NCBI GenBank assembly: GCA_029263395.1
Contig: JAJCXO010000004.1
Location: 17,016-81,015, forward strand
Length of the DNA: 64,000 bases
DNA from: Acidobacteriota bacterium
GTDB taxonomy: Bacteria; Acidobacteriota; Thermoanaerobaculia; Multivoradales; J023
Direction: 5' to 3'
Shown: positions 46,010-53,489 of the stretch, in pieces
How positions within the stretch are numbered: the stretch's first letter is position 1
How the letters are laid out: each line of letters opens with the position of its first letter
Program-made: the position numbers and the translations under genes
Notes under the pieces: generated by a model
Databases searched by the model: none
Seen by the model: only the letters and a program-made list of their open reading frames with translations
What the model was told of the DNA's origin: nothing

Positions 46010-46711
46010 ATGTTGAGAGATTCGTACACCCGTTATCCGCGGCCCATTCTCTGGTTGGTTCCAGGCGGAGAGATCACTCTCACGGTTGCCAATCGGGATG
46101 AAGTTGCCAACCGCGATGAAGAGACGCGCACCATCGTGCCCGTGGAGCCGTTCTACATCAGCAAGCTCCCGATAACCAACGAACAATATGGTGCCTTCGA
46201 TGAGGGTTTCGAACGATCCCAGTGTTCACGCGGGGATCGTGATCCAGCCACTGGAGTCAGCTTTGAGATGGCGGCGGCGTACTGTGATTGGTACGCACTG
46301 GTATCCCGGAAACCGATACGGCTGCCGACAGAGACCGAGTGGGAATATGCCTGTCGTTCCGGCGCGAGTGGCCAGTGGTTTTTCGGCGACGATCCTGAGG
46401 TAGCCGAAGACTTCCTGTGGCACGCCGGTAACGCTGGCCAGGAAGTGCCGAAACTCGACGACAAACGGGCCAATAACTTTGGGCTGTTTGGGATGCTCGG
46501 AGGAGTCTGGGAGTGGACAAGTCCGCCCTATCAGGTCTCGGCGGTGGGGCAGGAGGACGGCTCTGTCGACATTCCTGACGGTTTGCGAGTTGCCAGAGGC
46601 GGTTCGTTCAGAGAGACAAAGGAAGAGATCTCGACCTCTGCTCGCCTTATCGAAAACTCTACTTCCAGGCGCGATACGGTGGGTTTTAGGATCGTCAAGA
46701 GTTTCCGGTGA
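46010..46711 (+). CDS. Formylglycine-generating-enzyme-fold (SUMF1-like) protein
   Basis: The 233-residue protein has the FGE-sulfatase fold signatures: an N-terminal [10 protein letters not shown], the ITNEQY motif, a core [33 protein letters not shown] and a C-terminal RVARGGSF with VGFRIVK. The two active-site cysteines of true formylglycine-generating enzymes, which lie just before the final GFR segment, are absent (RRDTVGFR). It is therefore probably a structural, ligand-binding or different-activity member of the family. An 18-bp in-frame duplication at 46085-46120 repeats VANRDE. It is divergent from the YyaL-like gene. Confidence 0.85.
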   Translation: MLRDSYTRYPRPILWLVPGGEITLTVANRDEVANRDEETRTIVPVEPFYISKLPITNEQYGAFDEGFERSQCSRGDRDPATGVSFEMAAAYCDWYALVSRKPIRLPTETEWEYACRSGASGQWFFGDDPEVAEDFLWHAGNAGQEVPKLDDKRANNFGLFGMLGGVWEWTSPPYQVSAVGQEDGSVDIPDGLRVARGGSFRETKEEISTSARLIENSTSRRDTVGFRIVKSFR

Positions 46712-46783
46712 ATCCCTCGGCTTCTCGGTTGAGGGTATGATTTTGTGGCCCGCTTTGTCTTGCAAAAACCGATAGGAGCCATC

Positions 46784-48622
46784 ATGCAGCGTTTCTTGAT
46801 TCCGCATTTGATTCTCATCCTTGTGTGTGTCTCGGCGTGTACTTCACCCCAAGAGGACTCTAGTGATGGGCAAGCTGATTCTGCTCTGCAAGCAGAAGTC
46901 CAAAGCTTTCTCGATACCTACACCCAAGAGTTTCTGCAGCTTGTGACCGTTGCGCGAGAAGCTGAATGGGCCTCCAACACCCACATCGTGGAAGGAGACG
47001 GTACCAATAGCAAACGAACCGAAGCTGCCAACGAGGCTCTCGCTCGCTTCACGGGTTCGGAAGAAGCCATCGCCAATGCACGCGGCTACCTCGAACGGAA
47101 GAGCGCCCTGCAACCGCTTCAGGTTCGGCAACTCGAGGCGGTGCTTTACGAAGCTGCCAATAATCCACAGACGGTCCCTGAATTGGTCAAGGAGCGTATT
47201 TCGGCGGAAGCCGCACAAGTCGAGACGCTGTTTGGCTACGAGTTTCAGCTTGCAGGTGAGCCGCTGTCAGCGAATGACATCGATGATCGTCTCGGAGATT
47301 CAGTCGACCCAGCAGAGCGCCTCTTGCTTTGGGAGGCATCAAAAGAAGTCGGAAAAGTACTGAAACCGGGGCTTGGCGACTTGGTCGAACTGCGCAACGA
47401 GACGGTCAAGGCGCTCGGCTACGACGACTACTTTGCCTATCAAGTCTCCGACTATGGGATGTCTGTCGAAGAGATGATGAAGCTCAATCATGGATTCGTG
47501 CGTGAGATTTGGCCGCTTTATCGCGAGCTCCATACTTGGGCAAGGTATGAGCTTGCGGAGAAATATGGCGTTGACGAGCCGCCGCAGATGCTTCCTGCAC
47601 ACTGGCTACCGAATCGCTGGGGCCAGGATTGGGCGGCCTTGGTAACCGTTGAAGGACTCGACCTGGATGCGGTGCTGGAATCAAAGGACCCAGAATGGCT
47701 GGTGAAGCAGGCTGAGGAGTTTTACGTCAGTCTCGGCTTCGACAACTTGCCGGCGAGCTTTTGGGAGAAATCATCGCTCTATCCCTTGGCACCGGATGCT
47801 GGCTACAAGAAGAACAGTCACGCTAGCGCCTGGCATGTTGATCTGGATGCTGATGTCCGGAGTCTGATGAGCGTCCAATCGAATGAGCGCTGGTGGGCGA
47901 CAACGCACCACGAACTCGGACACGTCTATTACTACATGAGCTACACACGCCCGGAAGTGCCACCCTTGCTGCGAGGCGGAGCCAATCGCGGATTCCACGA
48001 AGCAGTGGGGACGATGCTTGGATTGGCATCGGTGCAGAAGCCCTTCCTGGTGGAGCGCGGTCTCATCCCGGCCGACGTCGAGACCGACGCACTCCAGACC
48101 TTACTCAAAGAGGCCCTCGATCAGATCGTTTTTATCCCATGGTCGGCCGGAGTCATGACGCATTTCGAGCGTGATCTGTACACTGGATTGACGCCGGACG
48201 AATACAACGAACGTTGGTGGAACTATGTGCGCACCTTTCAAGGGATCGAGCCGTCTGACAGCCGGGGCGAAGAGTACTGCGACGCGTGTACCAAGACCCA
48301 CATCAACGATGACGCGGCCCAATATTACGACTACGCGATTTCGGCGATAATTCTCTACCAGATGAGGGGACACATCGCTGACAACATCCTAGAGCAGGAT
48401 GCACATGCGACGAATTATTGGGGGCGCCAGGACGTCGGAGACTTTTTGGATCAGATCCTTCGATTGGGAGCAACTCGTGACTGGCGCGAAGTCATGCAAG
48501 AGCACCTCAAAGAAGACATCAGTGCGGCAGCGATGCTGAGTTACTTTGAACCTCTGAAGGTCTACCTGGAGGAGGTCAACCGTGATCGGACTCACACCCT
48601 GCCCGAAACTCCAGACTCCTAA
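46784..48622 (+). CDS. M2-family peptidyl-dipeptidase lipoprotein (ACE-like)
   Basis: The 612-residue protein starts at ATG 46784 after AGGAG and carries a lipoprotein signal (VSAC). The gluzincin motif HELGH lies at 376-380 and the third zinc ligand is Glu406 in GFHEAVG, as in angiotensin-converting enzyme and its bacterial relatives. The fold is mostly helical and the length matches single-domain M2 enzymes. The product should remove dipeptides from peptide C-termini in the periplasm. No terminator was seen before the convergent M50 gene 62 bp away. Confidence 0.93.
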   Translation: MQRFLIPHLILILVCVSACTSPQEDSSDGQADSALQAEVQSFLDTYTQEFLQLVTVAREAEWASNTHIVEGDGTNSKRTEAANEALARFTGSEEAIANARGYLERKSALQPLQVRQLEAVLYEAANNPQTVPELVKERISAEAAQVETLFGYEFQLAGEPLSANDIDDRLGDSVDPAERLLLWEASKEVGKVLKPGLGDLVELRNETVKALGYDDYFAYQVSDYGMSVEEMMKLNHGFVREIWPLYRELHTWARYELAEKYGVDEPPQMLPAHWLPNRWGQDWAALVTVEGLDLDAVLESKDPEWLVKQAEEFYVSLGFDNLPASFWEKSSLYPLAPDAGYKKNSHASAWHVDLDADVRSLMSVQSNERWWATTHHELGHVYYYMSYTRPEVPPLLRGGANRGFHEAVGTMLGLASVQKPFLVERGLIPADVETDALQTLLKEALDQIVFIPWSAGVMTHFERDLYTGLTPDEYNERWWNYVRTFQGIEPSDSRGEEYCDACTKTHINDDAAQYYDYAISAIILYQMRGHIADNILEQDAHATNYWGRQDVGDFLDQILRLGATRDWREVMQEHLKEDISAAAMLSYFEPLKVYLEEVNRDRTHTLPETPDS

Positions 48623-48684
48623 ACGATGATCGAGTGCCTCGCCTAATCGATTGGTTCTGCTGATGGCGCTCGCTGCCGCACTCC

Positions 48685-49893
48685 TCAGTTTCGGATCATA
48701 GACGCGGTGGCGTGGTATCCGGCTTTCAAACGTAACGAGATTTGGCGGGTTATCAGGACTGAGATCGCGAGTAGGAAGGTCGAGGCAGTCAAGTTCTCGA
48801 CTTGCGCTGCGTTTGGAAGGCCAAATGTGACAAGGGTCGACAAGACTTCCCCAATCAGGGCCGGGTAAGTGGTTGCCCGTTCGAAGACTATGGGCGCAAG
48901 GCGTGTGATGAAGCCGGCCCAGAACGCGATCGTCAGAGGGGTGTAGACCGCTAGGACGATCGTGACCCAGGGCGTCCAAGGGAGAGCTGCAGGCGCCGAA
49001 GACGCATGGCAGCATGCCTTGAGGTAGCTTACTAGGCGAGCCGGACTCTGGCTCAGGTTGGTTACGCCGAGTGTGTCGGCCAAGACCCAGTAGCCATCAA
49101 ATTTGAAGACAGGATTCAGGCTGAAGAAGCAGTTGCCGAGAATCATCATGAACGCAATTTCGAAGGGTTGCCAGCCGGTCAGCAAGAACGCGAGCCAATA
49201 GATGCCACCAACGACGACTTGGAAATATGCACCGGCTAGATCGACGATGACTCGATGACGGCGTCGAAGCTTCCAGGCAGAGGTGACGTCGCTGTAAAAC
49301 GCCGGGAAGATCCAATAGACCGTGAAGCCGATGTCAGCAGGTGCGGCACCGAAACGCTTGCATGCGGTGGCGTGCCCCAATTCATGGGCAATCAACGATA
49401 GGGTGAAGAGAATGTAAGCAGGACAGAAAGTGGTCCCATTCAAGGTCTTACCTAGACCCCGGGAAAGAGCCAGTGTGACCGTAAGGCCGATGAAGAGCAG
49501 CAATGCTGCACTGACCCCGCGGTCGAACAGTGGGGTCAGATAACTCACCCAGCGTCCGACCTGTTGGCGAGGTATGAGAGGCCAACGAAACCAGAAGCCA
49601 TGGCCTAGGCTGACGCCAGCCTGCCTTTCGATGATATCGATCTTGAGCATGAGGCGGTGGTAAGCCGATTCAATGTCAGCTGGACTCGGTGCGGCTTGCT
49701 GAGGCGAGGCCATTCTCAGCGCGAGTTCATCCCAACAAAATCCAGAGCGTACCGCCTGGAGCAGGTGGTAAGCACTTGCTGAAATTCGAATAGGACGCCC
49801 GCTCGGTCCGGTTACCATGAATTCGGGGCGGCTGGTGCTGGTGTCTAGCCGCTGCCCGAATTCCACGTTTCCGACTGCCTCTCGAGTTGCCAT
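48685..49893 (-). CDS. M50-type membrane peptidase with PqqD-like N-terminus
   Basis: The 402-residue protein begins with about 90 soluble residues whose pattern (FMVTGPSGRPIRISASAYHL, then SGFCWDELALRM) resembles PqqD-like RiPP recognition elements. It continues as an M50 intramembrane metallopeptidase: HELGH at 170-174 and NPVFKFDG at 260-267 with Asp266 as third ligand. About six to eight membrane segments are present. Such proteins accompany peptide-modification loci and may cleave the leader or the finished peptide. The precursor-like gene ends 2 bases upstream, so they form one operon. The recognition-domain assignment is by pattern only. Confidence 0.85.
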   Translation of the reverse strand: MATREAVGNVEFGQRLDTSTSRPEFMVTGPSGRPIRISASAYHLLQAVRSGFCWDELALRMASPQQAAPSPADIESAYHRLMLKIDIIERQAGVSLGHGFWFRWPLIPRQQVGRWVSYLTPLFDRGVSAALLLFIGLTVTLALSRGLGKTLNGTTFCPAYILFTLSLIAHELGHATACKRFGAAPADIGFTVYWIFPAFYSDVTSAWKLRRRHRVIVDLAGAYFQVVVGGIYWLAFLLTGWQPFEIAFMMILGNCFFSLNPVFKFDGYWVLADTLGVTNLSQSPARLVSYLKACCHASSAPAALPWTPWVTIVLAVYTPLTIAFWAGFITRLAPIVFERATTYPALIGEVLSTLVTFGLPNAAQVENLTASTFLLAISVLITRQISLRLKAGYHATASMIRN

Positions 49894-49895
49894 TG

Positions 49896-50114
49896 TCAGC
49901 TGGCAGTGAAGTAACCAGTGCAGCTGAATTGACCGCAGGGTTCATCGCCGCCAGGGGGAAGGCCGTTGTCCCACACTTCAGTATCGAACACAGAAGCAAC
50001 CGTCAACTCGATCCGTTGTTCGAGAGCTTCAGCCTCGAGATCGTTTAGATCGATTGCCAGGATATTCTGGTTGAGACTGTCGATATCGTTATGGGTGGTG
50101 GTCTTGTTGATCAC
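49896..50114 (-). CDS. Candidate RiPP precursor peptide, 72 aa
   Basis: The peptide starts at GTG 50114, six bases after a strong AAAGGAG site (50121-50127). Residues 1-40 are acidic and helical (LNDLEAEALEQRIELTVA), typical of a leader. The C-terminal part has WDN at 48-50, a GG at 55-56 and two cysteines at 60 and 65 (CGQFSC), ending YFTAS. Trp-x-Asn is a motif of three-residue cyclophane peptides, and Cys pairs are targets of thioether-forming radical SAM enzymes; which applies here is open. A sigma-54-type promoter lies about 50 bases upstream. It is followed at once by the M50 peptidase gene. Confidence 0.75.
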   Translation of the reverse strand: MINKTTTHNDIDSLNQNILAIDLNDLEAEALEQRIELTVASVFDTEVWDNGLPPGGDEPCGQFSCTGYFTAS

Positions 50115-50161
50115 TGTATACTCCTTTTGTTATGGCTCTCGCCGGTGTCAAAGGAGTAGGG

Positions 50162-50177
50162 AGCAATACCTGAACCA
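50162..50177 (-). promoter_or_regulatory. Sigma-54 promoter for the precursor-M50 operon
   Basis: Read on the reverse strand, TGGTTCAGGTATTGCT matches 10 of the 12 informative positions of TGGCACR-N4-TTGCW. It has GG and GC separated by exactly 10 bases. The start site would be near 50151, giving a leader of about 37 bases that contains the ribosome site. Confidence 0.65.
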
Positions 50178-50379
50178 CTAAAGTAAGGTTTTTTAAATTC
50201 TTTTAAATGAGTAGTTTGAGTGGTTTTCGTTAGTTTATATTGCGCTTTTTCGGGGTGCTGAGTACCCGCGGTTTGAGAAAGTATTTACCCGTACTAGACA
50301 ACTTTGTTGGGTTCCTCAGCCGTGAAGGGAATGGGCCTTCCAAGCGTGTCATCACGACGCCGTTCGCTAGGGCCCCGAA

Positions 50380-50727
50380 AGCAGCGGGTAATGGATTACC
50401 CAGCCCGAGTAAGGCCTTACCCAGCCCAGCGCAAGCATGATCACCCGAAGGTGATATCTGCAGCCGAGAATCACCAGCAGTTAGGGGATTGCGGGGAGAT
50501 GAGAGAAACCGCCCGGCGCTATCGAGCGTGGCCCGCCTCTTGCATTAACAGAAGAGAGCAGCGAAGGAGGGAACTGTATTACCGAATCTTGACGACGCTG
50601 CTCCACCCGTTTCTGTGAAGGTGCAGAAACAGGAAAGGGGTTGGGAGGGCTTTGTTTTTGGTCAGTCGCTGCCGAGGCTGACCGTAACTTTGAGCTGGTG
50701 TCCACTGCGGGCACCAGCTCTTTTTTT
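50380..50727 (+). ncRNA. Candidate structured non-coding RNA
   Basis: On the forward strand there is a series of perfect stems: GGGTAA/TTACCC at 50386-50401, ATCACC-CGAA-GGTGAT at 50440-50455, GAGCAGCG (50556) with CGCTGCTC (50596-50603), GTTTCTG/CAGAAAC at 50609-50630, GGTCAG/CTGACC at 50660-50683, and a terminal hairpin with a T7 tail. The terminator fits only a forward transcript, yet no forward gene precedes it. The 5' end is unknown and may lie in the AT-rich stretch. It does not match RNase P, tmRNA, SRP or 6S RNA by the motifs I could check. Confidence 0.4.
50692..50727 (+). terminator. Strong rho-independent terminator, forward strand
   Basis: A perfect 9-bp stem GAGCTGGTG/CACCAGCTC with an 11-base loop is followed by seven T. 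The reverse strand lacks a T-run, so it cannot serve the ADOP gene that ends at 50760. It implies a forward transcript from the gene-free region. Confidence 0.88.
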
Positions 50728-50759
50728 ATGCACTGATAACAACGTCGGCTCGAGACCGA

Positions 50760-53183
50760 TCAGGCTGAACGCAGATCCGATGCAGGATCACCCTTCATGA
50801 CCCTACGAGCCGGGACAAAGCTTGCCAGGACAACGATGAGCAACATTATGAGGGTCGATCCCATCATCGTCCTCAGGTCGTAGCTAGAGACGCCATAGAG
50901 TATTCCTGAGAGGGTGCGGGCAAGTAGTATTGACCCAAGGAGTCCGAGACCCACTCCGCCGCACGCTTGTGTCAGTCCAACTTTCAATGTCTCGCTGACA
51001 AGTTGCCAGGGACGAGCGCCGAGGGCTTGCCGTACGCTGAAATCGAATCGACGTTGAGCCACAGAATAGGCCACGACGCTGTACGTACCTCCGGCCGCCA
51101 AAATCAGCGTGATCAGGGCGAAAATCGAAGTCAGCAGGGCGCGACTTCGGGGCTCTTCGATGGTGGTGGCAACAACCTCTGACAGCAAGTGGATCTCGTC
51201 GACAACCAGAGTTTCCCCAAGATCTCGAATTCGTGTCCGGACGTCTGCAATGAGGGACTGCGGTGATTGCGTGCGAATAACCACGACCATCGCCCGATGT
51301 GGAAGTTGCACAAAGGGCAAGTAGACGGTGGGTTGGATCTCGGAGCGGACTCCATGGTGATGAACGTCGCCGACCATGCCGATCACTCGTCGGCCTGCTG
51401 CAGCTCCCCAGTCAACCCTGATGGTCTTTCCGATAGGATCCTCACCTGGCCAGAGATGTTCTGCAGTTGACTGACTCAGCACAGCAACTGACGAATCTTT
51501 TGTGAGTTCACTGCTATCGAAGTCGCGGCCAGAGAGCAGCGGAACATCCAGCGTTTCGAAGTAGCTGTTGCTGGTCCCCCGAAGCTCGATCTGAATGGGC
51601 TCTTCGGGAGCAGAAGAGGCAGCAGCACGGGTGCTCATACTGGCGCCCTGCATAGGAAGATGGTTGACGAGGCCAATCTCTTGAACTGCAGGAAGCGTAT
51701 TAATTGCACTGCGCATGCGCTGGTAGATTTGCCCCAAGTTCTCTTTCTCTGGGTACAGAGACCGTGGGAGTTGGAGACGTAGGGTCAAGACTTGGCGATG
51801 CTCGAATCCGGGATCTGCAGCGGCTAGGCTACTGAAGCTCTGAAGCATCAGTGCTGCAGTCACCAAAAGAATCAGTGACAAAGCGATCTCTGCCAGGACT
51901 AGCGATTGTCTGAGTCGCCCACCTTGACTACCGCCGGCATGACTGGCGACGCCAGTCTCTCTCAGGGCGCCATAAGTATGTGCTTTGGCGGCACGGAGTG
52001 CAGGCACGAGCCCAAAAAAGACAATGGTCATGAGAGTGAGAAGCAGCGAGAAAATCAAGGCCTCGAAGTCGAGGCCTACCTCGTTACGACGTGGAAGTGT
52101 TGCGAAAGCGTGACGCATAACCAAGGACAGGCCGGCGTGAGCTAAAACTAACCCTAGTAGGCTGCTGACAGCAGCCATCAAAAGGCACTCGGTGAGAATC
52201 TGTCGGCCAACTCGCCTCGGGGTTGCCCCAAGAGCTAGGCGAACAGCGAACTCTTGCCGGCGGGTGGTTGCTTGAGAAAGCAGTGAGATAGCCGCATTGC
52301 AACAAGCGACGAAGAAGACGAAGCCGACAGCGGCCAATAGAACGAGCAGTGCTGGGCGTACCGGTGCGACAAGTTGTTCTGAGACACTCTCGATCGATCC
52401 TGACCAACCCCGGTTGGATTCAGGGTAAAGGTGCTCCATATGTTGTGAAATCGAGCGCAGATGACTCCGAGCCTGCTCGATCGAAGCGCCTTCGGCTAGC
52501 TTGCCGACGACCTGGAGATAACGGCGACCACGAACCATTGCGGAGGGTTCGAGTGCGAACGGCGACCAAATCTCGGGCGGCCCAAAAACTAGCGGTTCGT
52601 CGACCTGAAGATCGGGGGGTAGAACGCCGATAATTGTTGCGCTGGAACTGGTCCCTGCACCTTCCAGGAGAACTTGAGCACCGAGAATGTTCTGGTCGCT
52701 CCCAAAACGACTTTGCCAGAGACCATGACTCAAGATGACAACAGGCGCAGAACCTGGCTCGACATCATGCTGAGCGAAAACTCGCCCTAGAATCGGTTGG
52801 ACGCCGAGCAGTGGAAAGAACTCTGGCGAAACGCTGGCACCCGTCAGGCTGATGAGGTCTTCTGACTGGACCAGGATCGGCCGCCACAGGCGGCTAGCGG
52901 CAAGCGCTTCCAGTTCGGTCAACTCAGTTGACCAAAGCGCTGCTGCCTCGAAAGAAGCAACACGAAAGTCGCTGGCCTGCTCTGGATGCGTTTCCCACAA
53001 GGTCACCAGTCGGTCTGGATCTGAGAAGGGAAGAGGCTGCAACAAGACTCCATGGACCACGCTGAAGATAGTCGTACATGCGCCGATCCCGAGTGCAAGT
53101 GTGAGAATGGTTGTGGCAGCCGTGACTGGGTTGCGACTCCAGAGACGAAAATCGAAGCGAAGATCTTGAAGTAGTGCAGACAT
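50760..53183 (-). CDS. ADOP-type (MacB-like) ABC permease
   Basis: The 807-residue protein is a duplicated orphan permease of the type common in Acidobacteriota. A short N-terminal soluble stretch precedes the first helix (MTLALGIGACTTIFSVV-like), followed by a periplasmic MacB domain (about 50-270) and three FtsX helices to about 410. A second copy of the same unit then runs to the end (ALGARPWQL, then VPARRVMKGDPASDLRSA). No ATPase lies next to it, as is typical. AGGAGG is 10 bases before ATG 53183 and a sigma-54-like promoter lies upstream. Its place between precursor and maturase suggests a role in the peptide system, but ADOPs are abundant, so this is uncertain. Confidence 0.88.
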   Translation of the reverse strand: MSALLQDLRFDFRLWSRNPVTAATTILTLALGIGACTTIFSVVHGVLLQPLPFSDPDRLVTLWETHPEQASDFRVASFEAAALWSTELTELEALAASRLWRPILVQSEDLISLTGASVSPEFFPLLGVQPILGRVFAQHDVEPGSAPVVILSHGLWQSRFGSDQNILGAQVLLEGAGTSSSATIIGVLPPDLQVDEPLVFGPPEIWSPFALEPSAMVRGRRYLQVVGKLAEGASIEQARSHLRSISQHMEHLYPESNRGWSGSIESVSEQLVAPVRPALLVLLAAVGFVFFVACCNAAISLLSQATTRRQEFAVRLALGATPRRVGRQILTECLLMAAVSSLLGLVLAHAGLSLVMRHAFATLPRRNEVGLDFEALIFSLLLTLMTIVFFGLVPALRAAKAHTYGALRETGVASHAGGSQGGRLRQSLVLAEIALSLILLVTAALMLQSFSSLAAADPGFEHRQVLTLRLQLPRSLYPEKENLGQIYQRMRSAINTLPAVQEIGLVNHLPMQGASMSTRAAASSAPEEPIQIELRGTSNSYFETLDVPLLSGRDFDSSELTKDSSVAVLSQSTAEHLWPGEDPIGKTIRVDWGAAAGRRVIGMVGDVHHHGVRSEIQPTVYLPFVQLPHRAMVVVIRTQSPQSLIADVRTRIRDLGETLVVDEIHLLSEVVATTIEEPRSRALLTSIFALITLILAAGGTYSVVAYSVAQRRFDFSVRQALGARPWQLVSETLKVGLTQACGGVGLGLLGSILLARTLSGILYGVSSYDLRTMMGSTLIMLLIVVLASFVPARRVMKGDPASDLRSA

Positions 53184-53489
53184 TCGGTTGAATCCTCCTG
53201 ATCACCGAGTGTCTTAAGCAATTTATACGCCAACTGCTTGGCACTCAGCTGGTACTCGCTCTGTTATGCCAAATCAAGACGTTAGAATGGTGAGATACTT
53301 CTGTTCTGAGGGTGTTAGTTTCCTTATTTGCAGGTAGATCAATCGACGCTTCTAGATAAGTAGCTGCTGACTCGCCGTCCTTCGAGAGCTCGTTGAGAAG
53401 ACACTTACCCCAGTTTGTGTAAGCGCATTCCCACAGGAGAATGCGCCAACAGCTATTCGTTCTCAAGAGTTCGCGACTTGGGTCTTCGT
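53184..53489. other. Intergenic region upstream of the ADOP gene
   Basis: This 306-bp gap between the maturase gene and the ADOP gene carries the sigma-54-like promoter at 53217-53232. The reverse strand has an open frame here (with CAYTNWGKCLLNELSK), but it is only the tail of a shadow frame running inside the maturase gene and has no start or ribosome site of its own. I do not call it a gene. Confidence 0.5.
53217..53232 (-). promoter_or_regulatory. Sigma-54 promoter for the ADOP permease
   Basis: On the reverse strand, TGGCGTATAAATTGCT matches 10 of 12 informative positions of the -24/-12 consensus with exact GG-N10-GC spacing. Transcription would start near 53206, about 23 bases before ATG 53183 and just upstream of AGGAGG. 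Confidence 0.65.

Larger units (their letters stand above)
50115..50759. other. Gene-free region between precursor and ADOP permease
   Basis: This 645-bp gap holds the sigma-54 promoter for the precursor operon, an AT-rich stretch (about 50185-50245), and then a GC-rich part with many hairpins ending in a forward terminator. Forward ORFs within it (for example 50304-50618) lack ribosome sites and domain resemblance. I find no supported protein gene. Confidence 0.6.

Noticed and set aside
50495..50520. Hammerhead ribozyme-like GATGAG..GAAAC
   Set aside because: The CTGATGA core and a proper stem II are absent.
50304..50618. Forward 104-codon ORF in the gene-free region
   Set aside because: Basic, no domain, no ribosome site; codon pattern unlike neighbouring genes.
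53245..53489. Second precursor peptide downstream of the maturase
   Set aside because: The frame has no start codon or ribosome site there and is a continuation of a shadow frame within the maturase gene.
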